From Sanderia malayensis (Eukaryota; Cnidaria; Scyphozoa; Semaeostomeae; Pelagiidae): DNA of 64,000 nucleotides. The translations under genes were made by a program, and so were the position numbers. The stretch's first letter is position 1. Each line of letters begins with the position of its first letter. The DNA lies in NCBI GenBank assembly GCA_013076295.1, contig RQOL01000906.1, forward strand, positions 5,270,001 to 5,334,000. The letters run 5' to 3'. Shown here piece after piece: positions 21,213-35,100 of this stretch. The notes under the pieces were generated by a model that saw only the letters and a program-made list of their open reading frames with translations, was not told the origin of the DNA and searched no databases.

Positions 21213-24200
21213 ATGGTTGCTACTTTTAATCATGGAAATCTGGAAACTGAACAGGTCTCCAAGGTATGAACATTTCAAGATAAAACTGCTTTCATTGTGA
21301 CCTTTTTATATTATCTTAAACTGGTAATAAATCAATAAATCAACTATCAATTAATTGAATCCTTTCTAATTTGAACTATTGTTCTATTTCTCAATATGCT
21401 CAATTTACAGTCTAACTGTAATTTAATACAGTTATGGTTTCATTATTGGTTTCACCTTGAACCTTGAGCATTCATTTTGCTTGCAAGGTTTTGAAAATTT
21501 GTAATAGGGAGATAATGCTTTTCATGACTCTAAGTGTCTCTCTGACCCAACTCGTTAAGTTGTTGATCAAACTTTCTGTTCTATTTTGCAGCAAAATGGA
21601 CAACACAATGGACCAACAGGAAATTACAACTGGGTGAAAGGAGATGAGAGACTTAGCAATTCAAAAACCTCACTGCATTCGAATGGCTCATTAGATAAAC
21701 TGCACCTGAATGGATTTGTTTCAACAGAATCTATTACTGAGGTAATTTCTGTTATTACTTTTTTCATTGTGTTGATTCTATTTGAGTACTGCTGCCCAAC
21801 GACCCATCCAATAGAAATATCCAAAGGAAATGTGATATAGCAGACTTTTTGGATATCTTGTCTTTCTTTATTTGCTCACAGTTCAATTGCCCTTAGTTTC
21901 ATGAGTCTGTCATTCATCAAATGGTTGTTTGTCTCCTTACCTTTTATACGATTAGAGGCTACTACGTATGGGCAAAGTATTTGTCTTTTATTTTTAGATG
22001 GTCAAGGGATGCTTTGTTGTAAAAAATTTTTGTTGGCTTATAATGTTACAACAGATTATAAGCCACCGATTATATTTTACAGAAGTTTCACAAATTGTGT
22101 TACCACAAATAAGCAAAAAACTCCCTCACTCTGTTTCTTGTGTAGTTCTGTTTAATTATTGATGTAATTTTTTTAAATTTCCTATAGATCTGGGTATAGT
22201 TAACATATCATTTCTGACAGTTTTGTTGAATAAAACATTGTAATTCTATGTGTGAGTGAATGCACAATGTGATGAAATTTACAATGTGTACATACCTTGT
22301 ATGTGCAATGGAAGCTGGTGTATCCAATGGGTTTTATGGGAAAACATCCTGTTGTTTAAGAATATTTAATGTAAATTATAAATATTCTTGAACAACAACC
22401 GATGTTGTTTTAGAATATTGTGAAAATAATTTTAGCTTTTAGTGAGCGTAGTGGTGAGGCACAGGTATCACAAGAAAAAATGTTAACAATGTCCCAACCA
22501 TGGTTTGGCAATGGTTTAGCGATATTTTGTTGTAATCCATTGTCTATTATAACCCACGTAAAATGACATTCTGAATAAGAAGGGTTGGACAAGGCAAAAT
22601 CATGCATACTTCATTGTGTCATGTTTTTTGTGGCTTACAATTTACGCCATTGTTTTTTTGTTTTAAGGTTGAAATAAAAACAATTACAGTAACCATATTG
22701 AGCACAGATAAGCGGTTTGGATTCTCAGTTGTTGGAGGCTTTGATCAAGGTTTTCCAGCAAGAATCGAAGAAATAACAGCAGGTAAACTTAATCATTGAA
22801 GATTAATAATATTGCTGAAATTACACGCTTCTGGAAGGCATGATTATGAAGAGATATTATGCTGTGATAAATTCTTTGAGATGTGCAGTTGCTAGTATTG
22901 AAATTGTAAGTTCTTTAAACTTCTGATGTTTCAGATTCCCCATCATCGAGAACAGATCTTCAGATTAATGACGAAATACTCGAAGTGAACGGAATTCCAG
23001 TTGGCGAAGCAAACCACGCCGACATCATCATTCAAATACACAAGGTACTAAAATACGGAGCTGAGAATTGGGGAACGGGATAGCACTCTTTGGATTCGCA
23101 ACAATTTTTAAAATATTATTTTGCAATTTATTGGTCCGCGCATCGAAACTTTTGTGATCTTACTGATGAAAATATGTTTTCGTACTTTAGTGTATTCAGA
23201 AGAAAGTGATAAGTCTTCGTATTAGGAGATATTTGGATGGATCAATTGGTATGAATTTTTTCTTCCATAAATGCGCGATCTCACAATGCAATGTGAAATT
23301 TGCAAGAACTGATCCCCTTGATATCTTCGTATAGATGATGAGATGGAGGATGGTGAGCCGTATGCTCTAAGCAACGATGGATTCCACAAGGAGATATGCG
23401 TGGATGGAGATGACGACGAGAGAAATCAGAAAGCAGTAAACAGGAAAGTACACAAAGACAATAACAATGATAAATTGGTGCCAGAATCGTTCATCAATCC
23501 AGCTTTTGATAAAGATGATATCAGTGATGAAGATCTGGATAGCTCGATGGCTAGACCCAGCCCAGAAAGACCGCGAACGTTACGTAAGTGAAGCTGTATT
23601 TGTACTGCTCGAAGATCATGCTGTTCTTGTGCTGTTGTTAGGGCTTGTGTACGTGCTTTGCTTGTACTTTTAAGTCTGCTCACCAGATGATTGTAGTTCT
23701 TGCAGGGAGGAGATGCATTCTTTTATTTTTAGCAGTTTTATTCTTTTTTCGACCGTCATTCATTCGTTCATTTAACTGCATGTCTTTTAGCTATCCCAAC
23801 ATTCATTGCTTTGGTGGAAAGTTTAAAAAACAAGATGGTGAAATTTGACGAGCAAGATGACGTCAAGATTCTCAGGAGTATTTTCAACAACGACGAATTT
23901 CAATCTGCTATCAAGGTAAGTTATCCATTTGTTTCGGAAATCTGATAGACTTTCCTTAAAGTAAGTGCCCCTCATCAAGGCCAACTTCTATAAACGTATC
24001 GTCCGGATGCATGTTTTGCATTCAGAAGTCGTCAAAACTATCTATCTTCCAGTTCCCAGGTCTCAGTTATTTCTTTCACAGTTGATGAAAATGCTTTGCA
24101 TCTGCTGAACATAAGCACTATATTCAAACTTGTGGTTTTTCTCGAGTTTAGGCGCATAATAATATGGCGCGGATTCACGCTCGTAAAAAGACGAAAGATT

Positions 24201-27200
24201 CATTCCAACCCGTGGTAACAAATTCGACTTTCTTATTGGCAGAAGTAAGTAAAGTTATCCATTTAATTTCACAGCATTCTCTAGGACTTGACCTAACGCT
24301 CGACGTAACTTGATTTGAATTTGGTTGACCTGACTTGAATTTGCTTGACTCGAACTACTTTGATTTGTCTTGCCTTCACTTTGATTTTCTTCCGACATAA
24401 CTTCTTCTGCGTTCATCTTCATTTGATTGATTCTCCTTGACGTTTGCCTCAACATACTTCCTTTCACCTGATTTCATGTATTGCTTCTTTTCTTAGGTGC
24501 GTCACTTATTAATGGATCGCCTGGGTGCTGACGAACTCCTGGAAATTATCAATAAACCGACAATGCAGGTAAATGCAGATTTGCATTGGGATGACTCAGT
24601 GGCACATTGCATTGCCACTGCAAGATTTTTTCTCCATACAACGTAATTCCATTACAGTCACTCGGGGGAATAAGAGTTTTATTCGAGTTGTTGAAGATCA
24701 AACCTTAATTGCAATGCGAGTGAAAATCGAGACAGAAAGAAGCGACACAGCGAGGATTTCGACTTAACATTTGTCGACTTTTTGAGATTCAACTAACAAG
24801 TCCTAAAGGGACAGGGAAGATATTTTATTATATTGGGTGCTGCGATGGTGAATTGTATTAATTTGAGATAAGAAATTAGTCCGTTGCACTGAGTGCATTA
24901 TGTCATTTCGATATTCTATTGCTTTCTATCGTTGTGTTATTGTTATGTTTGCAGAACTTTCTGCTGGCCCATGATCTGGTTGCCAAGCGCGATTCTCTTA
25001 ACAACCTGAATGACGACAGTTCGGATGACGGATTCGACGACAGTGACTTGGGAAGCGTTCTACACGATGAAGAAACGGTCACCATTGCAAGAATCGACAA
25101 AACCAACGAGCCACTGGGTGCCACTGTTAAAAACGAAGGAGATGCCGTCATCATAAGTAGAATCGTCAAAGGAGGTGTCGCAGAGAAGAGTGGTAAGTGA
25201 CCTCCCTTATGTATTTGCTTCTCTTCCACGATTTTGGGGGCGACATTCCGACATAAACCATTACCATTGCAAGAATTGACGAAACCGTCAGCACTGTTGT
25301 ATGCTTGCGAAACGAAGGAAGTTCGTCAGCACTGTTGTATGTAGCGTCTAATGCCTCTTTGATTATCTAGTATATTGTACAATGCCAAGGGTGACTTGAG
25401 GGTATGATATAAAACAGTTGTTTAACCTTACCGGGAATTTTGTTCTATGATGGATTTTGCTTGTAATTTTATCCTGTATGCGATTTAGAAGATATTCTGC
25501 CCTATTACAGATGATGTTGCTAACATTTTGTGCTTTTACGCACCTCGTGTTTTAATCTCTTGCGTTCAATCACTGTCCATAGGCTGACACTGTACATATC
25601 AATACACTGACTCTGTATATAGCTATATAAGCCTGAAAGAAACTCGTCTCTGTCCATAGGCTTACTTCACGAAGGAGATGAAATTCTAGAGATCAACTCA
25701 AACCCGGTGAAAGGCAAAACAGTCGGTGAGGTCGTCGATTTGCTCAGGGAACTTGAAGGCACACTGACATTTCTCATTGTTCCGGCTGGTCGAAACCGGA
25801 TGTCGCCTCTACGAGAGAAAAAGACGTATTATCGGGCCCAGTTCGACTATGACCCTTACGACGACACGTATTTGCCGTGTCGTGAACTCGGTCTGGCCTT
25901 CAGGAATGGAGACATACTCGAAATTTTGGAGAATCAAGAAGATCCAAATTGGTGGCAGGTACGTAATCACCTGATGGTCTAGTTGATCTATAGGTGGTCG
26001 CTAAACCAAGATCCATTATTCATTGTTTATGTTGAGAGGTCGATAACCAAGATCCATAATTCATTGTTTATATTGAGGGATCGATAAACCAGGATCCATA
26101 ATCCATTGGTAAACTCGAGGTCGTTTTTTATTCGAGATGAAACTTGCATTAGCTATATGCCATTCACTCCATGCTTTACAGGCGAAAAAGATTGACGAGG
26201 AATCTGTAGGCTTGGCAAAGCTAATACCCAGCAAAACATTCCAGCAACAGTACGTTTATTTGAGTAGCTATAACTGATTTCAGATTATTATGGCATTCGC
26301 TATGTATCTCTTTGATACGATGTTTAAATTGAGAATTCTTACTTTACTTTTTGCAGGCGAGAAGCAACTAAAGTTACACTAAGAGAAGAAAAGGAACCAG
26401 AAACGACCAAACAAAGTAACTTTACTGATTGTCAAACAGACCTATTCCTTATTCTTTATTCTTGAACCTTAAATCTGTTTTGAACAATTATTCCATCTTT
26501 TTCTCAACCTTTGAACTTTAACTTTTGTGTACACTGATATTACACTGTTGGTCATTGAACCCCTCTAACTTTGTGAAGTGTTGTTCGTGTATGATTTCTC
26601 AAATTTTGATTTATTCTTCATCTTTATAACTATAACCTAGTGACCTGTTGCTCCAGCTCTATTCTGACGAATGAACTTTGTCCTTTCACTCCTCTGTTAG
26701 TCTACTGCATACACCCATATTGACCTATTTCAATCGTGGAACTCCACAGTTTTCTAGCCTCAACTTCATTTTTCACCTTTCACCTTATAATTCGTTACTC
26801 AATGGCCTGTTACCCCATTTGCTTCTTGACCCTTAATCTTTGCTTGCCATCCTATCAATCTATTAAACTCACCAAGATTGACCCCCATTGTGTATTTTTT
26901 CTTCAGAGAAACGATGCTTCTGTATTCGTCGCAAGAAGAAAACTCCAAAGAAAACAGACGCAACCAAACCTGGTAATTAAAGTTTATTTGGAAATTTCCT
27001 TTGAAGTCGAATCTAGCTTAATCTATTTACGGTGACCGAATTTAGTTCCTTATACTGGGAAATTTGTTCAATTTGGCTTCTGTTATATTGGAATTTAATC
27101 TGCTATCGCTTTTAAACCTTTCGTTTTGTCTTCTGAATGTGAACATCTGTTTGCACTTTGCATTCCGCAGAATTTGCAGTCGATGAAATATTGACATATG

Positions 27201-29489
27201 AGGAGATGGTCCAAATTTATCCTGATCCTGCCAAGAAAAGACCTATTGTTTTGATTGGTGAGTTTGACATCCAATTTCAACATACCATTTCTGTAAACAA
27301 TAATGCTTGTCCTACTTGCATTTTACGACTGTTTGATGTTTAACTCTGACAGGTCCACCGAAAGTTGGTAGAAGGGAGATGAGAAATCGCCTGATAAGCA
27401 CTGAGAACGACCGATTTGCTCCAGCAATACCCCGTAAGCCCGACACGTTTAATTATATGAATATTTGAAGCATTTGAAAAGTGATGGGTGGCAGGCAAAA
27501 CAGTTGATTTTGACTGCATCCATTTTTAGAGAATCTAGAATTCTTTGTCTATGCTTTTGTGCTGTAATTTGAAAAAGTTGGAGGGAGCTTCTGCATTCCC
27601 GGGCCAGTGATAAGGGAATAAGTGTATGTTAGCCTAACAATTTATGTTGATTATTTGATTTAAAGCAGGAAATTATGGTTATAGGGGACCCGGATATTTT
27701 GCAACCTTCAGGGGACCCAATAAATGCTTTGCTAGAGCAGTAATTCGTTTATCCCAGGAACAAACATTTAGTTCGTTATAAGGAAAAGTTATTTATGCTA
27801 TCACATATAGCAAATGCCATTTGATTTTGTGAACTTTCTCCAAATGTTATATGGCTTCTTGCTCATTTTTCAAATGCTTTATGCGTTGTATAATCGTATT
27901 TCACCGTACCCAAATACAATGCGTTTATACCAACCTGTTGTTATATGTCGTTTGTCTACTTCAACAGATACAAGTAGGCCCCCAAAGCTGGGCGAAATGA
28001 ATGGCAAGGATTACTTCTTCATATCCCAAGACGATTTCCAACGTGACATAGCCGACCACAAGTTTGTTGAATATGGTCAATACGAAGGCTTCTACTATGG
28101 TACGAGCATCGAAGCAATACAAAAAGTAATCAACAATGGCAAAGTGTGCGTGCTTAATCTGCATTGTCAGGTAAGCACAGTGTTTTGTATTTATACCTGA
28201 CTCTTGCCATTTACTCCGCATGCTCACCGCTTGTTGCGCCACTCAATGCATTGCATTGCTGCTCAGCGCGTTGCCACTCAATACTGCTATCTCTATTTTG
28301 CTAATCCTCTGCCACTCTATGCCAATGGTTGCATGCTTGTTGCTTTAATTCGCTGACTATTCTACATGCTACTTGTTATGTTGTTTACTCTACACACACC
28401 ATTTTCTACATGATACTTGTTCCGCGATTCTTTGTCTCAATTAATGTTTTCTTTAATCTAAGGCCTTGCCAGTACTAAAGAATTCGGATCTTCGTCCCTA
28501 CGTCGTTTTCATCACTCTGCCATCGTTTGATCAATTGAGAAAACTACGACAATCATCTGGTGAACCATTCAATCCAAATGTCACAGTCAAGGTAAGATAC
28601 ACTGTTACAGTTAAACATGCACTGCTATTGGTCAATTGACACAATAGAACACACTGCTATTGGTCAATTGACACAATATAACACACTGTTATTGGTCAAT
28701 TGACACAATATAACACACTACTAGCCTTGTACTGCTATTGGTCAATTGACACAATAGAACACACTGGTATTGGTCAATTGACACAATAGAACATACTACT
28801 AGCCTTGCACTGCTATTGGTCAATTGACACAATAGAACATACTGGTATTGGTCAATTGACACAATAGAACACACTGCTATTGGTCAATTGAAACAATAGA
28901 ACACAACATTAAACCGCGCGAAGCCACTTGACATCTGCACAGGAATCCATTTCCAAGACGATTTTACCAATACATGCTCAAAACTCTATTGAGATAATCT
29001 ATGAGTGTACTTAGATACCACAACAAGACTCTACCAAGATACCACAAAACTACACTTAAGATATTGTAAAGCTTTGCTTTCTGTGAGATTTTACCACAAC
29101 ACTATTAGGTTGCATTGAACACTACAGACTCCGAAATCTCACTACATAGAACTCCAATTAGACACCATAAGACAAGGCACCAAACGTTCTACTAAACTAT
29201 CATAAATAAGATTTCATTGACCCATTTTGATACCTTTATTTTGGCCTTCTTCTTTCATGCACATCCAACAATGCATTGTTATAATTTGTTGTTGTTGTTG
29301 TTATTTTGACAGGACGATGACCTGGTCGATCTGATTGAGCGTGCGCGAGAAATGGACATTGAATACGGTCATTACTTTGACAACCAAGTCGTGAATCAGA
29401 ACCTTGACAAAGCATACGAAGAGCTTCTGCGATTGGCCAATTTCATTGAGACGCAGCCGCAGTGGATACCTGCCGCATGGGTCCATTGA
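21213..29489 (+). CDS. PALS1: PALS1/MPP5 (Stardust) polarity MAGUK with extra N-terminal PDZ
   Basis: Nineteen exons join to 809 residues (human 675): 21213-21263, 21592-21741, 22668-22782, 22935-23044, 23191-23248, 23335-23583, 23791-23915, 24152-24244, 24497-24568, 24955-25192, 25660-25958, 26182-26249, 26357-26415, 26907-26972, 27171-27257, 27353-27433, 27968-28170, 28463-28591, 29313-29489. Domains: PDZ about 68-161 (RFGFSVVGG), acidic linker, L27N about 245-286, L27C about 310-355, PDZ about 382-464 ([16 protein letters not shown]), SH3 about 474-545 ([15 protein letters not shown]), basic HOOK about 563-584, guanylate-kinase-like domain about 605-809. The kinase P-loop is degenerate ([13 protein letters not shown]), as in MAGUKs; YGTS and the C-terminal EPQWVP-like [10 protein letters not shown] match PALS1. 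PALS1 bridges Crumbs (PDZ-SH3-GUK) to PATJ and LIN7 (L27 pair) at apical junctions. The leading PDZ is not in the canonical architecture. Confidence 0.93.
22350..22397. repeat. Short hairpin in PALS1 intron 2
   Basis: TGTTGTTTAAGAATATTTA pairs with TAAATATTCTTGAACAACA across a 10-base loop. It may be a MITE remnant; no target duplication is visible. Confidence 0.6.
28618..28903. repeat. Minisatellite in the last PALS1 intron, eight copies
   Basis: Eight copies of a roughly 32-bp unit, CTGCTATTGGTCAATTGACA then CAATAGAACACA, with an extra ACTACTAGCCTTG spacer after copies 3 and 5, so the array has a higher-order pattern. Each unit holds the palindrome TCAATTGA. Confidence 0.85.
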
Positions 29490-30767
29490 TTCATTGATTG
29501 GTTTTGATCGGGATTCGCTGCGCTGAAATTTGCAAATTTATCGGTAAGTCGAGTCTGGTGCAAAAACGTGAAGCTGTATTATATTGCTGAGTATATGGTC
29601 CGTGCCCAATCCAATAGTATACCCATTGTATCATCATATCACACACACTGACTACGACACTGCCATTGCAATGTGTTGCGCAGTGGAGTATACATACAAC
29701 TCACCTGAATTGCTTCGTAGTACAATTCAACCAGGCTTAGCGAATTCCTAGTATATATATGTATTCTTTGGCTCAATGTTCGCTATATCGTTATTCCACT
29801 GTGCAATGATCTCTAGTTTTAACACCACTTTACCCCCCCCCCTTACCCTACCCTTTGCATAGCGTATTCAACATAGCCTGAGTTAAACATTCAAAATTCC
29901 TTTCCGTTGAATCTTTCATGAAAGGTTGGTCACTGAACCCCACCACCTCATGGATGTAATTGTATTTAGAAGAGGGAGTTTTGCCATTTTACCCCACTAT
30001 TTTCCATTTGTATTCTTGCTTTAATTATTATTGCATGTATAGATTTTTATAACTAATAATGACAATGTTAATGTAGTAGGACGTCATTTGTTTAATGTCA
30101 TTAATGCAATAGAGCAATTATTGCATCAATGCTCTTTTGGTATTGTTGATATCGTTGAATCATGCCTTGGCAGTGTACCATGCATGCTAATTTCTATCAT
30201 CGGACAGCCGACGGCAATGGCTTTCGAGTGGTATACCAATCAGTTGAATGATTCACCTCTAGCGTGTCAAATTATTACTTTGCTGAGCTATACACGGGCT
30301 TCGATTTTCGGCATGTGTGAAGCTTTCTAGTGAGTTTTAAAGCCACGCCACGCACTATATATTCGTGTGCAGTGACGTAATGAAATTGGTATCCCTACCA
30401 CAAGGTGCAGATGTAATTTTGAGGACGGTAATTTTGTCTCTTGTACATGTTGTTATTATATACGAATAGTAATATTTAGGATTGAATTTGCAAATGCACT
30501 TTTAACACATCCTGATGAATGAGGAGAGTATATTTTTCTATCCTTCGTACCTTCGTAGCTATATACACGATTGGTTTATTGGTTGATATAATTGGCTGAA
30601 TTATAATTATGATGATGAGATGATGTATTTGGTAATTAAGCTGTAATGTGTACGGTTATCGTTGTTAATTATTTGCTTTGTGGACACTTTGGTATGTATT
30701 TTTATTATAACTATCACCTGTATTATTGTTTTATTATTATCATTATCATTAATTGTAGTGTAATAAA
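29490..30767 (+). other. Probable PALS1 3' UTR with poly(A) signal
   Basis: No coding sequence follows the PALS1 stop. An AATAAA at 30762-30767 in an AT-rich context would give a UTR of about 1.3 kb. A small ORF at 30088-30330 looks like chance. Confidence 0.4.
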
Positions 30768-31001
30768 ATTGTCATTATCGCATTTGTTTTAATGAATCGC
30801 GCTGTATTGATGTCAGCGTTTTTTGATGCATGTTATTATTACTGAACTTGAGTATTTATTGAGCGAGTCTTTTCAATTTTTATTCAAGTTTCCACTGGCA
30901 GAGGAGGCGTAGATACTAAGCAACTTATTCTTGCCGTCCTTTCAATTTTGCAATTTGAGTAAAATCTTATATATTATCGAATATCTTTACATTGTCTGTA
31001 A

Positions 31002-31835
31002 CAGTGGCGTAGATAGTTCCGAATGTTATTTATTGACATATGTTAAAAAAATGCTATGTTAGCATTTTTTTAGAAGAAATGAAGAAGCGACAGCATGGTA
31101 AAGCCGCACACATGGACATTGAATTGACAAACATTAAAAATGAATATATTTCCATTGATAACAGAAAAGAATTGATGTCTATTCACATGTTTCTACGCTA
31201 TTATTTGAACCAAATAGTGAAAATGTAAGAATTCTATTAACCGCCCTGGGCGGTTAATAGAGGGGGGCGCTTATTTCACACTTTTTGATTTAAGGGTGGG
31301 CGCTTATTGGAGGGGGGCGCTTAATAGAGGAACACAGAGTTTAAACATGAAAGATGACAGTTAGTTGAGAAAAACACGAATCGGGAAATGAAATGTTTTG
31401 GTGATTATCATTTTCAAAAGGTTACAACAGAACAAAAACCAAAATAGAACATCGAAAACAAATTGATGAATAGTTTAATTGACAAGTTTTCTTGTTTTTG
31501 CTTCAAGAAAGGGTTCTTGCATCTTTCTTAATGGCAAGTTTGCCGCTGTTTCGCGATTGATGGAGATCCACGCCAAGTTTGAAAGACGCTTTTCATTCAT
31601 GGTACTTCGGAGATACGTCTTGACCTCTCTAAGCAGCTGAAAGCTCGTTCGTCGTGAGCTGACGATACTGGAAGAGTCAAGGCTATTTCTCGCAAATTGA
31701 AAATGTTTTCAAACTCTCCCTTAAGATCATTTTCGAAAAATTTCCGACAAAATCTTAAATTTTCCGACAAAATGGCTCGGAAGCTCTGGTGGGGGGGGCG
31801 GTCGCCCCCCATGCCCCCCTGTATCTACGCCACTG
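31002..31835 (-). mobile_element. hAT transposon relic, perfect 8-bp target duplication
   Basis: The ends are CAGTGGCGTAGATA and, complementary at the right, TATCTACGCCACTG. GTCTGTAA occurs directly before (30994-31001) and directly after (31836-31843), the 8-bp duplication expected of hAT insertion. The interior keeps only the end of the transposase and a fragment of the GGGGGCG MITE family (31236-31335), so this is an internally deleted copy. Confidence 0.9.
31515..31740 (-). pseudogene. hAT transposase C-terminal (dimerisation) fragment
   Basis: Read on the minus strand: IALTLPVSSAHDERAFSCL, then after a frame change TYLRSTMNEKRLSNLAWISI and NRETAANLP. This is the hAT C-terminal dimerisation motif (SSA-x-ER-x-FS ... 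LR-x-TM-x3-RL). A frameshift and loss of everything upstream make it non-functional. Confidence 0.8.
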
Positions 31836-32138
31836 GTCTGTAAGTTGTTGCTATGACATGGCAATTTGAGTCGTGGGTGGGAGGCATTGAAGAAACAAAA
31901 TCTAAAGCAACAACAACAACAACAGAATCTCCTTTTGCACGTGGGAATTGGAGTAAGGCCTTGGGAGGTCTTCAAATCGTAGATTTTTGGTCAGTGATCT
32001 GGTTATTTCCGAGTCTTCCGAGACAATTATAAAGCTGGTAAAAGATATCGAACAGGTTTTTTATTGAAAAGAGCTTATTTTGTTAACTGCATTTCAGTCT
32101 TACACGAATATTATAAAGGTTGACATAATAATTCAGAA

Positions 32139-35100
32139 ATGGATTGGGCTGAAGAAATTCGAGTTGGCTATGAGTTGTTTTCATTTGATCAAGTATTTAA
32201 AAATTTAGATGGTAAGTGTGATCCTTTTGGTATCAACAACTTGAGTAAACTTCTTTTTAAGATATGGTACTTTTCAGTGGCGTGATATGATAAGAGTATG
32301 CTCGAGTCGAGTTTTAATTTCCAAATTTATTTTTCTCACCTTTAAATTTTTTCTTTTCTTGGGCAGAAGAAGGCATGAACATCAAAGAAAAATTTTTGAC
32401 ATCGATCGATTCTGGTGAAATAAAACGTTACAGGTAGACCTGGAAACTTTTTGTTCAGCCCCCAAATTAAATTGATGGTAGTTGTTTTTCAATTCTTATT
32501 CTATCTTTGCTTCCACTTCATGCAATTTTCCAGACATGGCAGCTTGGTCAATCTTGGCATTGTTTGTCTCAAGTTGTTTGTTTCTGAGAACTGGACTGGT
32601 CCTGAATTATTCCATAAGAAGATGCCAGAAAATGTACAATTCCTTTTATCGAAGGTGTGTATTTTTTGAAATTCTTACACTCAAGTTGTCCGAACTCTGA
32701 TATTCCAAAAACACAAACATTCCTAACCCTCCAGTCTGCAGTGTGGCATTTTTCGCAGAGCTCTTGGGTGGTCAAAGTGCAGAAACCCAGATGTTAGATA
32801 TCAAAAATTCCCTATTTTCATTCAGGTGCACTTTTCAAGTGCAAAATTTGTAACGTTTGGTTCAAAAAGGACTTGGTCTGCAACAAATGGGGTGGCTGGT
32901 ACTTCCCCAGGTGCACCTTTGTTGAACGTGAAATTTTGTTTCAGATGCGCCTGTGACGCAATTTGCTAACACTGCAGACTGGCTAACACTGCCATAACAT
33001 GGGATCTGACCTTTGATTGCCCCATCACTCAGGGTAACTTGTTGGTGCTCTGTCACCCCAAATGATTGATAATTGCTTTGAATTATGAAAATTCTGGAAG
33101 AAGCATTTTAATAGCAAGATACCTCTAAATTATTTATTCTTCAAGGCTCCAGTATTGCGATTCCATGGTTTTTATATTCCAATTTCCAAACATTCCAAGA
33201 GAGCAACACTCAATTCTCAACCATTCCAATATTTCATGCTTTGAGTATCATTCACAATAGTGTTGTACTGAGCGTTCTTACTGTATTCTACACACATTCC
33301 CATACCTTGGAGGTGGAAGATATTTTGGTTAAAGTTCAGCATTTTATTTGATAAGTGTTATCTATTTACCAATCAGGAGTTCTCTGAGCTTGCTTCAAAG
33401 GATTTACAATGCAATGGTGAGGTAAGACATTTCATTTTGTCATAAAAAGGTTTTCTGGAAAGGTAAACTGTCTTCCATTCAACAACTATCCAATCCTTAT
33501 CAACTATCCATCTTGTTGCAGGTGATCAACACTTGTTGTAAGGGACCAGGATTGTTTTGGCTTGCATACTTTATTTTAGTTGAAATCATTGAAAAGCTTG
33601 ACCATAGCAAAGTAAGTAGGATCAATGTGTACAACATCTAATAGGATTAAATTGTGTACAGTGGAATTATAATAAACCTTGACTGGGCAACTAAGCTTGT
33701 TCTCCTGAATGATCATTTAATTAAGGATAATCTACACTGTGAAACAGTTGAAGAGACCAGATGTTTGGTTCCTTGATCCAGAAATTACCTTGTATGGATG
33801 TTTTAAAATACCCAGATTCTTTTAGAATTGATTTTGTCTATTTCTAAAATTAAGGAATGTGCATTCTTGGACAAGTCTGGTAGAGTTATTTGTTTTTGTT
33901 ATTCTTTATTGTTTTCATGTGGTTTTGTTGTTGTCTAAATTAGGACTCAATAATATGGACTTTGAGATGTATAGCAGTTTATCAAGAGTTGCTGGATGAA
34001 AAGTCATCAATGCTAAATGAAAAATTCCTCTCACTTATAGAAAATGGTAATTTTATTTACAGTCTTGCACAACGAAGTTTTTTTAGTTGTTGAGCATTAG
34101 AGAACTCGAATATCAAGCTGGAAAAATGCTCAAGGAAAATGAGGAAAGATATAAGGTTTAAGAAACATTCTTCCAATCAAGTTAAACTGTGAGCCTAAAA
34201 GCTGAAAGTGTTATTTGTTGCTTTTTTAGGTAAAGATGCAATATTCAATGACATGTAAGATGAAAATTCTTTATTTTTCAAATTATTGGTGAACTTCTTT
34301 GTGTTTTGAACTTATATTTTCAAGCACACAACTCCTCTACTGTTTTTTTATGATTTTCAGAAGTCTTTTTTTATTATTTAGAGTTACAGAAGTTGAGTAT
34401 AATTTGGAATGCATGCATCTGTATCTGCAATATTATGGATACAACAAAGCGAGAGTAAGCATTCATATCTTAAAAATTGAATTAAACCTTGGTACCAGAG
34501 AGCTGATTTTTCTAATTTTTCTTGCCTGATGTAATGCTTGTTAATTATTCTAGGAACATCTTGAAACGGTTGGAAGTATTCTTGGATTAAACGTGAACCT
34601 TACTGGTAAGTTGGCCGTTATTAGAATCGCAATATCATAAACCTCGTTTGTACGAAAGAGCTACGTTCCATCATATCATAAATTTGTATTCAGTAGACAT
34701 TTGGGGTTGTTACAGGTTCCATGGGAAAGCGAACGAAATTTCAACAGAACGACCTCGCACAGTTGCGTCTTGAAATAGAATTCACAAACAATGAAGGTCG
34801 GTTGCAATCAACTCTATTCCATATTCATCTATGATTGCTGCATTGCCAACTGAGGTAGATAATTCCTTCGACTATATTTATCTATGATCATCGATTTTCA
34901 TTGATATCGACCGATTCTGTTTCATTTTGTAGAGAGAGATGAAGCTGAACCCAAGATTGAAAATATTTCCAATTTTCCAACGGTATATTTCTTTTAATTC
35001 TTCTTTAAGTACCATGTCAGGTACTGACTTTGGCAACCATGACTTTGAACCTAGCTCAATCTCCAGCAAGATAGAGAAGCTCTCCTTTCAAGATCTGCTT

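Noticed and set aside
27814..28200. Exon starting at the upstream ATG ([10 protein letters not shown]...)
   Set aside because: The part before 27968 is intron; frame and homology place the acceptor at 27967.
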